From Nymphaea colorata (lineage: Eukaryota; Streptophyta; Magnoliopsida; Nymphaeales; Nymphaeaceae), in contig NC_045141.1 in assembly GCF_008831285.2 (NCBI RefSeq), positions 11,890,106 to 11,954,105 of the forward strand: a DNA stretch of 64,000 nucleotides, given 5' to 3'. The notes below the pieces were generated by a model. That model had not been told where the DNA came from, searched no databases, and saw only the letters and a list, made by a program, of their open reading frames with translations. Each line of letters starts with the position of its first letter. Position 1 is the stretch's first letter. The translations under genes and the position numbers were made by a program. Shown here piece by piece: positions 11,882 to 22,989 of the stretch.

Positions 11882-13549
11882 TACACACTCATACCTGTGC
11901 TCACACACACTCATGCAGATGAACTGAAAATTTCAGACAGTTTGTTTCTAAAATCCTATTCAAATACGATGTGCAACTGTGTTAGCCTCTGACCCTGAAC
12001 AGTCTTATTAGTAATAGTATAGGGCACAGGAATAAGGTGTGGGTCGGGTCTTAGGAGCAGGCGACCCATTTTCCCTCTTATATAAAGGACTGATACTGTA
12101 TTAGGATTTTATGACTTTAATGACATGGATGCTCTCTCGGTTGAGAGAGTTTTTTGGCCCTCATTTAGAGGTGAATTAGGTTAAGTGTGCTGTGTGTGAG
12201 TTTTATCGCAGCTCTGTTAGTCAGCAGCTAACAAACTGTAAAAGCAATGATTTATGTCGGGTTGTCTGGTTCTTGTTCTTGGAGATAGAGGTCATATCTG
12301 TCCAGTTTACTTTTTGAAATTCGAAAGGCAATGGTCTGCATGTATGTGCTTGTACATGTGTGACTCTGTGTGTGTGTTTTCTCTTTGAGTTTCTCATCCT
12401 CAATTATGTGGTTTTGCGCTTGTAGAAACAGTGAAAGCTTTAATTCTCCTTGCAATTAAGCACAATGTCGCATCAGAGAGACATCCAATTAAAAGTAATG
12501 ACCTATTCATAGTCAAAAGAATATCTAGGGTTTGGTTTGGCAGCCTAAACGCCTAGGCTGAGGCACCTAGTTACCTCATAAAAAAATGTAGTATAATTTA
12601 AAATCTTAACACTTATAATGTAATTCTTTTTGTTTTGCTCTATCTTCCAATATAGTATTAGAGGCGGAGAAATTTTAAAATGCACGTTTTTCCCCTTTTT
12701 GTTCTTGCATTTTTCCCCATATTCCTGTCAAATAGACCTCCTACCCACTTAGGCTTTTTTTGGTGCCTGCCACCTAGTCCTGCCCAGCGTTTTTACTTGT
12801 ATAGGTAATGACCTGTTTTGTGGAACCACACCATCCAGTTGCAAGCCACAACTCACGGTTTTGAAATCTACTTGATCAAAGTTTCAAACTTACATGAGCA
12901 TGTATGGTAGATTTATATAGTTTTCGAGAATCCCACTAAACGAGTTGATGTTCCTTTCCATATGTAAAAAGACCCTCTCTGCCTTCTTTGCCTAAAATAG
13001 TTTGTGCATTCCAGGGTTTGTCTTGAGGCATCCATCCATCCAAGGTCATACAAATGCTGAAAGAAGTCACATTCATAGAAGATGAGAAGTTGTCTCTTTA
13101 TGCTAACACATAATGAGCTTGCTCAATTTTTTTCTCTTTTATCTCCATGTTTTGGAAGTTTTTGATGATGCTGTTAGCTTTTGTTATCTTTACTTCCTGT
13201 TAGTGTTCTTCTGTTGACAAATCTAAATTTCTTTTTCACCTTATGGTTCTATTTCTGGTATGCGTCTTGTTTAAATTTGAAAACTGTTTGTTTTAGTCAT
13301 CAAGTTTTTGTCTTGCAAAGTAATTGCGGTATTTTGTTATTCTTTTTCATGAAAGGTTTTGAAACCTCATCTACCAAGTGTCAATCCTCAGGTATCTGAG
13401 CTGGTTTAGTCATGAGCTGAATTTGACTTTTCTTTTTTCCCCTGTACAGATGCTTTCATCTAAGGACGTGAATTTTGTAGGCTACACATACAAGAACTTT
13501 GATATTGTGAATGATCAACAGATGCCTGGAATTGGTTCTCTCTCTTTCA

Positions 13550-13597
<48 letters not shown>

Positions 13598-13945
13598 CAG
13601 TGTGTGTTTTCATGCATAAACTTGTCTAAATGTCTAATATAAACTTTTTTTTGGTCAATGCAGCAGAGCTGAAGAAAAAGAGCAAGCCAAAGAAGCCATC
13701 AATCAAGTCATTGTTTGGTATGAACTTCAAGGCCTTCTCGTTCTCTGAAATGTGGTCCGCCAATTTATTATTTTCAAAACAATCAGTTTCTTTTTGCTTG
13801 TTCCCTCACTGCAGACCCTGCTGCTAGCCCCAACCAACCTGTTCAAGGAAGCTTCCTTAGTCTACTGTCTACTCCTCTGGAGGTCTCTGAAAGCCCAGAT
13901 GATGATTCACCACCACCCAACGCAAGATCTTCGCTTCAGCCTTAA
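7351..13945 (+). CDS. NDR-type AGC serine/threonine protein kinase, C-terminal 187 residues
   Basis: Six exons join cleanly: 7351-7482, 7569-7682, 10585-10632, 13450-13534, 13664-13717 and 13815-13945 (stop TAA). They encode the end of the kinase domain (VNWRTHLKFPEEADLS, LLCNVEQRLG, HPWFKGVKWDKL), then the AGC C-terminal extension. The extension carries a hydrophobic motif, NFVGYTYKNFD, whose threonine is the activating phosphorylation site in NDR/LATS kinases. A basic segment (AELKKKSKPKKPSIKS) and a Ser/Pro-rich tail follow. NDR kinases act with MOB proteins in Hippo-like control of growth, polarity and cell division. The catalytic lobe with the HRD and DFG motifs is not in the window; its exons presumably lie left of position 1. 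All splice phases agree with the family. Confidence 0.93.
7683..10584 (+). other. 2.9-kb kinase intron
   Basis: GT at 7683 and AG at 10583-10584. The contents are A/T-rich non-coding sequence with a hairpin-forming inverted repeat at 9571-9735 and a (TA)-rich run near 9530-9560. No coding element was recognised. Confidence 0.75.
9571..9735. repeat. Inverted repeat with an extra direct copy
   Basis: A unit of about 35 bp built on CCAGCCATCCGGATGCTCCA occurs directly at 9571-9605 and 9637-9671, and inverted at 9701-9735. Copies two and three would fold into an imperfect hairpin with a loop of about 29 bases. This resembles a small non-autonomous element or a hairpin transcript; no terminal duplication was recognised. 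Confidence 0.7.
11225..11530. repeat. Dispersed AT-rich repeat, copy 1
   Basis: The 3' part (atgcccgagaaaaactttgc, then cctgagaatga) aligns with the copy at 31320-31775 and more weakly with 51190-51552. The 5' boundary is uncertain because of poly-T runs. Confidence 0.55.
12540..12800. repeat. Repeat with CCTAGG-type inverted ends
   Basis: The left side carries CAGCCTAAACGCCTAGGCTG and the right side, inverted, carries a related GCTGGGCAGGACTAGGTGGC. Similar phrases recur at 23945-24010. This looks like a degraded non-autonomous DNA element; no target duplication was established. Confidence 0.45.
13535..13663 (+). repeat. Short kinase intron dominated by a (CT)n(CG)n microsatellite
   Basis: This 129-bp intron opens with GTTCTC and quickly becomes a dinucleotide tract, about (CT)16 followed by (CG)7, before the CAG acceptor. 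Length polymorphism here would change the distance between splice sites. Confidence 0.9.
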
Positions 13946-14700
13946 TAGTGAGTTTGAGCAAACCTGGCGTGTTAGTCAAGAAATTGTTTGCCTCAGAATT
14001 TTGTAGCAAAAGATGCCGCAAGCAGGTCTCCCGTCTTTTCTTGGTGTGTAAGCCTTCAATTCAAAGGCTTTTACAGTTTGAATGGACCATATATCACTCT
14101 AAGAGCATTCAGCTTAAGCAAAGGAGAGAGCGGGCTTTATTGGTGTAGCTGCTTTGTAAATCTTGATGTGGAAAAGAGAATTGAAGGCTCGCTTTGTAAA
14201 TGTCAACGATAGCCAGATATGTGTTTTCTCTGTCTGTGTGTTTGCAGAACATGGCATATGAAAAATGGGGAAGTTTATTATAATTTTACAATATACAGTT
14301 TTCTGCATGACTTGCAATAGCGACTCTTGAAGCAGCAATCGGATGGTGTGGATGGTGAGGTCAGTGAGCACAATCAACAGTGTGGGATTGCGATTGGGAT
14401 GGGGATGGGGCCTCTAGTAAAGAAAAACTTATTTAATTTCATGACCGTTTTATGCGTTTATAATAGAGTCCCATTGAACGCCTGGTGGATAGCTATCATT
14501 CCTTTGCAGAAAGTACTGGGCCTGCGCAAGGGATCTTTGTTTAGGGTTAGTGGCAGACGCGCCCGTCAGTGAAATGTTTCTGCCTGGGCTGCAGCCTGTT
14601 GGAAGCCGTGGTTTTCTCTTTGTTTTGGGCTGCCATCTGTTTCTTAATATAGATTGTATAAGAACTTGAACCAATTGGTGCATTGTGGTACCCTGCATAT
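13946..14700 (+). other. Presumed 3' untranslated region of the kinase
   Basis: Follows the TAA stop (with a second in-frame TAG). No ORF with family resemblance occurs. The polyadenylation point was not determined. Confidence 0.5.
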
Positions 14701-15135
14701 ATATATAAAAGAAAGCTTTGGTCCAATTTTTGTAGTGATGGATATAGGCACTATCTATACTCCTGACCGTTTATACAACATAATGAGTCTTTAAAAAATA
14801 AAAAAAATCCGACAGTGGGCATCTTTTCCTTTCCATTTCTTTTCGACTGACTGGTGAGCTAAAGAGATGGTACTCGAAGAGACGGAATAAGGCTTCAACT
14901 AAACATGCTTTTAAGAACAAGAATTATCAATTTGTAGTTTAGATTTGGTAAACATTTCAAAGTATTGCCGGTTCATTAGGCTGATCCACAAATCTCTAGA
15001 TCATGAATTAATTTTTTAATTCTAGTTCTTGCAATTAGTGTCCATTTGCTTAGACCACATGTCCAGAAAAAAACCGCGATTATCAACCTTGAAAAAATTC
15101 AGGTTTCCTGAACCTTAGAACATGGAGTCTACATG

Positions 15136-15189
<54 letters not shown>

Positions 15190-18179
15190 CCAAACGACCT
15201 TCAGATCTATTCCTCTGGCGATTTACATATGTAGTTTAATAATATTGCGTGTTCTAGTTCTCATCATAGCTATTCTTTGTTGGGGGAGGCAAGTTCGATA
15301 GGTTGCAAATGATTATTACTGTGAGGGTAGTGAATTCGTGGAATTGTTTTTTTATGACATCAGGGTAAGTGAACAAGTGACGAAGGATTTGCAACTAGAC
15401 TATAAAGATGACTTGATAAACTTGTGTTCATGGGAAGACATCCAATTTTGGGTGGCTGGTCACATACCCTTCAGTCCATTGCACTAAACTTTAGTGTTCG
15501 GTACTGGTGTAGCTGGTCAAGCTATCCAGCAGGTGAGAACCCCGTCCGCAGTTTGATTTTTATGGGCATTAGGTCTTTCTACTGCAAATGCAGCAAACAC
15601 TAGTTGATATGCAATGCAGGTGCATATTTGAAGCATCAAAGCAGCTCTCGACCTTGAGGGCAGGGAGAAACTCAAGGGGCAGTGGGCTTTCGATCGGGCA
15701 GTCGATTTTCTCCTGCTATCCTTTTTTTCGTATTTCCATTATCAAGTTCTAGAGAGAGAGAGAGGAGGGATGGTGGGGGCAGAGAGAGATATTTGAAAGA
15801 TATCTTTCACGATGTAGATTCAAAAGGACTGCCACCAGACCTGTAAGAAGTCTCCGTTTTTGCAGAAAATGATTTTGTACTTTTTCAATTTGTATACCTA
15901 TACAAGGTAATTTTGCCTCTTAGTTTTTTTTTAATGAAAACATAGCCTAGCCATAGAAATTCAATTCCTTTTGATCTTTTCCTACCTGTGCTATAAACAG
16001 CATGGTTGATTGCAATTTGATTGCCCAATTGCTGTTCGAGTTCAGCGTTACTTTGGGTTCTGGGTGGAGTGGTACACATGTCAATTAGTGTCATGCATCC
16101 ATTTTTGAAGTTCGTAATATCTAGAAATAGCACTTACAAAAATCAAACTAAAAGAATTGTGGCAGGTATACGTCTATATAGTTACTTGCAGTGGAAAGTG
16201 CCCAGGATGAAATTATTCCTTTACTCACGTGATGCTTGCACAATTTTTTTGTGTTGACATTTTTTTTTTATGAGAGATGGAGGAAGGTCAGTTCACAAAC
16301 TTGCACATATTCTTCAAGAATTAGAAAAAAGTGTCAGCTAATTATTCCTTTGGAAGTGGGGAGACCAAAAAAAAAAATTAAGAGCTTAGGTTGGAATCGA
16401 GTACTCCCTCCAATTTAAATATCTTTGTTGGAATGCTTATAACCCAGATGTGCTCCAACTTTATTTCAGAAGAAAATCATTGGACTCCTAGGATTTTAAG
16501 TGTTTGCCACTCACTGTGTAGGCCACTGCTGTGTACGGCAGATTGAATACTCAGTCCCGAACACAAAGGGAGTGTTCGGATGTTTGAAATAACAAATTAT
16601 CCTAAACAAAAAAGTCGATAAAAAGTTGAAACACCCACCACAAGGACAAAGGTCAAAGAAGCACCTTTTCATAAAGACTAAAATGCCCCTCTCACGGTCT
16701 CACCGCTGATGGAGCCCGAAACTCTGGCTGGAAAATCATTAATTCAATAACTTTAATGCTTTTATGGGGTGTTTAAACAAACTAACATTATGTAAGTGTT
16801 CGTGGACTAGGGCATGTTCATTTAACACAAGAACTCACAGTTTCGTAAATCTGTCTAATTTTTGGAACAGATTTACAAGACACTGGCATAATGTTCCTTT
16901 ATCCCCACATCACATCACATCACCTTATGGGCACTATATATATAAACAATAAAATATATTATAATATATAATATTAATGTAAAATAAACATACTTTATGA
17001 AGTTGGTGTGAGCACCACCCTGCGGCTCCGCCACGGCCCCGGTGTGGTGTGAGGGGTTGGAACACATATTCCAACACCCCACAATTTCTAACCGTTGTGA
17101 AACTTGTTCTTTTATCACTTCACACGTTTGTTGGTTCCACGTCGCCTTGATGAAGTTTTACATCTTCTCGAAATAGCCTTTACTTGGTTTATGTATTTGG
17201 AGAACCAAGATTAGCTTAAGAAAAGCTTAGACTTCTGATGAAGGTGGGTTTCGATGTCAGGAACGCATCTGAGATTAATACTGCCCTAGTGGAGACACAT
17301 GGCTTGGAGTACTTGGGCGGCATTCATAGGTGACCTGTTGTTGACCTTGACGTTGATGTTTGTGACCCAAAAAATGTTTAATTTCATGTTGATACTTAAC
17401 GGCAAGTTTTCTTATTTACATATTGGTGCTCCATAAAAATTTAATATTTTATAACTAATGTTCCTTAGCCACTAATTTTTTGGCTCACCCTTGATAATAA
17501 CTAATGGAGTCCAATGGCAGGCAGATGGGTGTAATTTTGGCGACACTTGGATAAGCCTATGTATGGAAAAATACTCTCTCCGGGACCTGCTTGGTGATTG
17601 GTGATGGAAGAGACCAGCAACTCCTGAAGGGAAAAAGATAGTACATCTTTAGCTCATAGTATGGACAGAAACCTTCCTGATGAAGATAGGATAGATTAGC
17701 AATCGGAACACTGCCATACGATACGATGGAATTCGGATAAAAACTTTGTAGTCTGAAGTGCCCAAATATCTGTGGACATAGTAACACTCGAGAAACAAAC
17801 TTTGGGCCCATAAAGACATGCAAATTAAAGATGCTTTGGCACACACACACACACACACGTGTGTGCGTGTTTTGCATAAAAAGAATTGTGGCATAAACGA
17901 TTTTTTGCCGATCTTGAATTCCGAATCATGAAAGTAATATAAAGTATTTCAGTTTGAACTTGTTTGTAATTGTCAAATGAAAGTACAGCAGAGACGCCAT
18001 CGGAAATGCGTAAACTTGAGTACTCAAACTGTTGCAGAAATAGTTCGTGAGATGGGAGAATTTCCAATGCAAAGGCTGGAGGAAATGAGGGTCTGCTGGC
18101 CCTATTATTAGACAACCAATAGAGAGTACAGAAATATGCAAGAATGTAGAAGGCGGAATGCCCAAACAATCATCAAAGA
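14701..18179. other. Intergenic region, no gene recognised
   Basis: Contains CT/GT microsatellites at about 15135-15190 and 17840-17870. A repeat at 17395-17500 resembles 19435-19545. A short GC-rich patch lies near 17015-17045. Possible open frames are short and low-complexity. Confidence 0.6.
17395..17500. repeat. Dispersed repeat, first copy
   Basis: This aligns at roughly three quarters identity, by eye, with 19435-19545. Shared features are a ttatttacat(a)ttggtgc(t/c)cc core, a taactaatg/taactagtg step and an end near tggctc. It probably derives from the end of a transposable element. Confidence 0.6.
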
Positions 18180-18718
18180 TAAGCTCTATGAATCAAAAGA
18201 TTCAGGAGCAAGAAGATAATTCCAGGATTGTACGGAATTAACTTTCACCCTCGCAATTAACAGCTCAATAGCATCATTTGCAAGGTTATGATCAGAAATG
18301 AATCTATGGCAGTACGGATGCATTAGAGCACGTTTCAGTTTTTCTCCTCCACACAATACGGTCCTCCAACAACAGCACATCTATCTTTTGCAGAATGAAA
18401 TTCATCAGCAATGTTTTTTAAGAAATCCTCAGCCTCACATTTGTATTTAACTTGGAAGTATCTAATGCCTGATTGCACCACCTTACCATCATGGCTTTTA
18501 TCACCATGATCAGTTTCTGCATACCCTTTGAGACCTGGTTAATGGACTGTACCACATTTTTTTGCTTTACCAAATGATGGCCAAGGGTCTGGCCTAGTTC
18601 CGGACTTCAACCAATTCAAATTCAAACGTTCTTTCCGATGCTTAATAGCCCATTGAACACCACATATCAAGTTTTGGATATCCTCCCAAATCTCTTCAGC
18701 AACTCTTGACTTTGCCAT
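18180..18718 (-). pseudogene. Decayed coding sequence of unknown identity
   Basis: From the ATG at 18718 the minus strand reads a protein-like sequence starting MAKSRVAEEIWEDIQNLICG. It includes ERLNLNWLKSGTRPDPWPSF and GIRYFQVKYKCEAEDFLKNI, and later LMHPYCHRFISDHNLANDAI. An in-frame TAA near 18541 and a one-base frame change near 18345 break it. Composition and mixed charged/hydrophobic pattern look like real protein rather than chance. I do not recognise the family. It lies directly downstream of a copia integrase scrap, so it may be a gene fragment captured by, or neighbouring, a retroelement. Confidence 0.5.
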
Positions 18719-18917
18719 AGTTTCCGATTGGAGAATTTGCTTCTAGTGAAGTTGAAAGGAGACAGTTAATAAAGAAAACTATTTGTTGAAAGCACTTGAA
18801 ACGATAATGTCTGGGCATGTTTGATCGAAAAAGCATCGCAAGGCCAAGCTCGGTTATGTTCTGATCAAGCTCTTGTTTAGTAGCAGCATTTTGCTGTTGA
18901 GTCTTAGGGCATGACAT
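18696..18917 (-). pseudogene. Copia integrase fragment
   Basis: A 73-residue frame includes ITELGLAMLFRSNMPRHYRF and FFINCLLSTSLEANSPIG. These fit the C-terminal half of the copia integrase core (the segment with GLAM, then INRLPS, then SPY). No LTR or other pol domains are nearby. Confidence 0.62.
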
Positions 18918-19152
18918 TGGTCATTCAGTACCATTCAAGTCATTTGACGAATATTTTCAGTAGTATGATCACCATCACCATCCGACTGAAAGTCTTATGT
19001 AACACTCTTTCATTTCGGGTAGTAAACCAACTTTCTTTTTTATGGGGTAAATCCACGTGAATATTGATTAACCAAACGATCATCGCTCATAGCTTTGAGC
19101 TTTCTAATATGCTCAATCAAGGAATCATCTCCGTGTCTTAGAGACCTCACGA
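18918..19152. other. Intergenic, no feature recognised
   Basis: Short unannotated spacer between the integrase scrap and the U6-like sequence. Confidence 0.5.
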
Positions 19153-19236
19153 TGGAGACATCGGATAAAATTGGAATGAAGAGCAGATTAGCATGGCCCC
19201 TGCGCAAGGATGACACATACGAATTGAGAAATAGAC
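19153..19236 (+). pseudogene. U6 spliceosomal snRNA pseudogene
   Basis: The sequence contains GATAAAATTGGAA, then GATTAGCATGGCCCCTGCGC, AAGGATGACAC and GAGAAAT in the right order and spacing for U6 snRNA. The segment between GGAA and GATTAGC is shortened and altered relative to U6. I see no plant upstream sequence element or TATA box at the expected -60/-30 positions, and no T-run after the 3' end. It is therefore most likely a retrotransposed or decayed copy rather than a working gene. Confidence 0.82.
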
Positions 19237-19434
19237 CTGAGTGAAGCGGAATTGCCATTCTTGGGATTCTTGGTCCTAAGCATCGGCGAACAAGCTACAC
19301 ATTTTCCTGCAACTGCCTAAGCCTCCAATGAGACGAAGAACACCTCCAAAAGGAGAGCACCTGTGATCAGGGGCGAAGGCAAGTGTGGACATGATGTGGG
19401 CAATTGCCCACACATGCCCACAAAAAGTGATCAT

Positions 19435-19545
19435 TTCTGTACTGAAATTTTACGGTAGTTTTTCTCATTTACATACAGGTGCCCCCTAAAAGTTTAAAAA
19501 TATATAACTAGTGCCCGTTAATCGAATTTTCTTGTGGCTCCGCCT
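19435..19545. repeat. Dispersed repeat, second copy
   Basis: Second copy of the sequence at 17395-17500, ending in GTGGCTCCGCC. A comparable GTGGCGAAGCC or GGTGGAGCAAGG phrase occurs at 44148 and 40937, suggesting a wider family. Confidence 0.6.
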
Positions 19546-20464
19546 GCCTGTGATCCATCCCTTTAGTGGATGATCGGTCTTTGCCGCACTGCATGCTCTG
19601 GACTAAGAAAAAACCTTACAAACTCGTGGCATCAGCACGTAGTTTCAGTAGTAGCAACATGATACGTAGTTTCAGAAGTAGCAGGCATATGTGTCCGTCT
19701 AAAAATTCCTTCTCTATAGAAGTTAAAGTAAGCTTTAAGGGAAACAAGGCGATGTTCAAGCAGTGTATCACAAAAGGGAAATAGGCAAAGATGAAATTAA
19801 AAAGCGATGATTCTATGAAATTAGGCATGGAGAACAAGAGTGAACAAAAATACCTCTCCTCTCTGGGCTCTCATGCCACAAAGAAAACTAAAACGGACAA
19901 AAACTTGGCATGACGTGCCCACATATGCAGACAATTAAACAACAATTTTAAACTGCATTCTTGAGTCTCAAAATACGTACATATGTACAGAATATAACCT
20001 GATAAGGACGAGAGCAGAAAAACAATCAGCCTAGTTGTGAATAAAAGATCATTGTTTCACCATGGGAGGATCTAGAAATCTTGAGACAGATGGTTGATTT
20101 CTTGCTTCATTATCTGTAACAGAGAACTCTTTAGTTCTGAATTTGCTAGTTTCACAGCCTTTGCAAACAGTGAAGAATCGTTAAGCACTTTGAAGGAAGT
20201 GACACTGGTTTGGGGCTAGGTTAGATGTGGATGGTCAAGTATGATTGAAGAATATGATTTCATAACAGGTGAGGAGGCACAAGATGACTGAGGGGAACGA
20301 GTCCCAGGGGAAGGGCACAGATGAGAGAAAATTTCTAGCTGTTAAGGGATACAGGACTGCTCAATAGCCCAGATGAGGCGTTGCTTTATGAAGGACGCTG
20401 AGGAGACTTGGGGTAGCTGAGATATTCCTCAGGCATATTTTGTTACAGTGGCTGCCAAGGAAAC

Positions 20465-20503
<39 letters not shown>

Positions 20504-21231
20504 GGAGACTGCCCTCTCCTAGTCAGACGATCAGGTGGCATCAACGGCATTACCACTTAGTCAAACTGCTCAATGCCAAATCTTAGCAGAGTCAAGGGGT
20601 TCAAATGTTCAATACGAAAAGGCAACTGCCTTCAAATATCGTGCACGTTCCATCTTCTCAGGTATCATCTGTTCAGAACAAAAGGCATGCAACAATTGAA
20701 TTAGATTTTGGTCCCCTTTCTTTTATGTGTGTGCGTGCGTGTGTCTGCGCCTGTGTTTGTGAGGGAGAAAGAGACAAATTTAGAATAGCTTTTAGCCATA
20801 TGGCCAGTTTTCTGAAGCCTGCTTCCACCAATGAAAACACAAATTAACCATTTATAAGTTGGCCAAAACCTTTGAAATGTGAAGCACAAATGAAACCCCC
20901 AACAAATAATTTAAAACCGTGGACTTTAAATTGTTGTACTGTCCAACGTATGCGTCGGTTTTCAGCGATTTTCTAAGACAAACAAATTTGGGCATTCTGA
21001 GATCAGATTTCAACTTAAAGTATGCGTTAAATGTCTCATATCTACAAGCAATGAACATGAAAAATCATACATTGCTATTATGCAATTTCATAGAGAGAGA
21101 GAGAGAGAGAGATTTCATAAATAACCTGCCTTGTTTCCTTGCCTCTAAGAACCACATATTGATATAACATTTATACCAGTGCAGCACTTTACACATTCTA
21201 AATTTTAGCGAACTCAAATGTACAATGCTTC
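19546..21231. other. Intergenic region and 3' flank of the MUSTANG-like gene
   Basis: A (CT)n(GT)n microsatellite lies at 20465-20503, a GT/GC-rich stretch at 20725-20765 and a GA run at about 21092-21112. No gene was recognised. The last few hundred bases probably include the 3' untranslated region of the minus-strand gene that follows. Confidence 0.55.
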
Positions 21232-22989
21232 TCAAGGATGATCCTTCATCCGAATCTTCTTCTTCGGAGGCTGCCCTAATGATCTTCGTGACAGTGGTGG
21301 GTGCACAATCATATCATCACTATCACTACCAGCACGCTTTTCCGACCCATCTGAAGGTCTCATCCAGAGGCTTTTATCTGGGATTGGGTGTATGGGTTCT
21401 GAATATGCCTTCCTATAATTTTCTGCGGTGAAACACTTATTAACAAATTGATGCACATCTTGCTGACAAGAAAGCAATGCTGCTGCAGCATGAGTGCATG
21501 GGATGCCGTATATCTGCCAACCACGACAGGAACAGTAACGATCACAGATGTTGACACCATGAGTTCCTTGTGTAGAGAGAACCTCAAACTCTACTTCGTT
21601 TGCTTGAAATACCTGGCACCGACGTGCATAGCTAAGCGTCTCAGACAGGCGCTTCTCAATGGAAGGAACAAACATGGACGCCCATGTCATTGCCAGATCT
21701 AGCCGTTTCTGAAATCTATTTATCAATCCTTGGTGAATGTGCTCAATCAGTTGCACTATTGGAAGGTCTCTAGCTTCAAGAACCCAACTATTAAATTGTT
21801 CCACCATGTTTGATGTCAGATGACCAAATTGAGCTCCCTCGATGTATGATGTGGCCCATAGATGAGGAGGAATTTGGCGGACCCACTGAGACGCCTCAGT
21901 CGAGATTTCTTCAATTTTTGACATATTACCTTCAAAATCGGTTATTGTCAGGGAATAGGCTGCATTCAGGAACAGCCTAACTAATGCCTTATTTCCAAAC
22001 TTCTTTTTGAGATTCTCACTCAGATGGCGCAAGTAAAATCCATGGAATGCTGATGGAAAATTTGCAGCAACTCCTTCAACAACACCCTTCTGCCTGTTTG
22101 ACAGGATTGTAAGCATTGGGATACTTTCCATGTTTTGCTCCAATAGGTTGCGCAGTTCAGAGAGGAACCACATCCAATTTTCATTGCTTTCAACATCAAC
22201 CACACCAAATGCCAATGGAAACAATCCACCTTCAGCATCAATTGCTGTAGCAGAAAATATAACCCCAAAATATTTTCCCTTTAAACGAGCTCCATCAATT
22301 CCAAGAAGTGGTCGGCAAGCATTCACAAACCCATAGATTGAAGCATGTATAGCAACAAAAAGCCGTTGAAACCGGTGCTCTACCTCATCAGTCAAGACCA
22401 AAGCTACACTTCCAGGATTGATGTTCCGAATCTGCTTGCAGTATACATTTAAAAGACGATATCCTCCCTCATAGGATCCATAAATGTTCTCCATACTGCG
22501 TTCCTTTCCACGGTAAGCTTGCTTATAAGATATAGAGATGCCATGCTCTTGAAGAATATCCTGAACAATCTCTTTAGGCTTATATCGAGGGTTTTCTCTC
22601 AACCGCTGCTGCACAACACTTGCAACCCAGTCAACTGACGCTTGTTTATGACTAAGGTTAGCAATTCCACCACAAGTATGTATTCCTTTAAGAGTCCTAA
22701 TTGTGAAACTTGGACCGCATGGAAGCTTTGAAGCATGTACACGCCATGGGCAACCTTCCTTTGAACACTTTGCTGTAAAGCAAGTTGGGTTAGATTTGAC
22801 AGTTTTAAAATCAAACCTTAGTGCAATAGCAATCTCCTTTATTGCTCGCCGACAACTTTTAGCATCAGCAAACTCTTGTCCAATGCTCAACGCATGGTTT
22901 GTCACAACTGCAGGAGGAAGTGGTTCCCTCATAACTTGTGAGGGATATGTCAATGCTTTGGCATTAGAAGACTCGTTAGCAATCTGCAT
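21232..22989 (-). CDS. MUG: MUSTANG-like domesticated MULE transposase
   Basis: 585 residues in one uninterrupted frame. Order: a Mutator-type DNA-binding region with zinc ligands (about 35-107; CSKEGCPWRVHASKLP, HTCGG), a MULE transposase domain (about 220-405), a SWIM zinc finger (CSCRGWQIYGIPCTH, 486-500) and a basic C-terminus (PPKKKIRMK, possible nuclear signal). The pattern fits the plant MUSTANG genes, Mutator-derived but retained as host regulators. Of the MULE catalytic triad, D232 (GIDGARLKG) and E397 (NMVEQFN) are present. The second aspartate is asparagine (LSNRQKG, N298). No terminal inverted repeats were seen around it. The ATG at 22989 lies within CTCCTTATGCAG, a good splice acceptor, so translation may start in an unlocated upstream exon and this ORF may be the last exon. 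Confidence 0.9.
   Translation of the reverse strand: MQIANESSNAKALTYPSQVMREPLPPAVVTNHALSIGQEFADAKSCRRAIKEIAIALRFDFKTVKSNPTCFTAKCSKEGCPWRVHASKLPCGPSFTIRTLKGIHTCGGIANLSHKQASVDWVASVVQQRLRENPRYKPKEIVQDILQEHGISISYKQAYRGKERSMENIYGSYEGGYRLLNVYCKQIRNINPGSVALVLTDEVEHRFQRLFVAIHASIYGFVNACRPLLGIDGARLKGKYFGVIFSATAIDAEGGLFPLAFGVVDVESNENWMWFLSELRNLLEQNMESIPMLTILSNRQKGVVEGVAANFPSAFHGFYLRHLSENLKKKFGNKALVRLFLNAAYSLTITDFEGNMSKIEEISTEASQWVRQIPPHLWATSYIEGAQFGHLTSNMVEQFNSWVLEARDLPIVQLIEHIHQGLINRFQKRLDLAMTWASMFVPSIEKRLSETLSYARRCQVFQANEVEFEVLSTQGTHGVNICDRYCSCRGWQIYGIPCTHAAAALLSCQQDVHQFVNKCFTAENYRKAYSEPIHPIPDKSLWMRPSDGSEKRAGSDSDDMIVHPPLSRRSLGQPPKKKIRMKDHP

Larger units (their letters stand above)
10633..13449 (+). 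other. 2.8-kb kinase intron
   Basis: GTGAGG donor at 10633 and ACAG acceptor at 13446-13449. It holds one diverged copy of the dispersed AT-rich repeat (about 11225-11530), CT/CA microsatellite runs at about 11843-11885, and a segment with CCTAGG-type ends at 12540-12800. No exon was recognised. Confidence 0.75.

Noticed and set aside
20605-20847. Plus-strand frame with CVRACVCACVCEG
   Set aside because: Translation of a GT/GC microsatellite.
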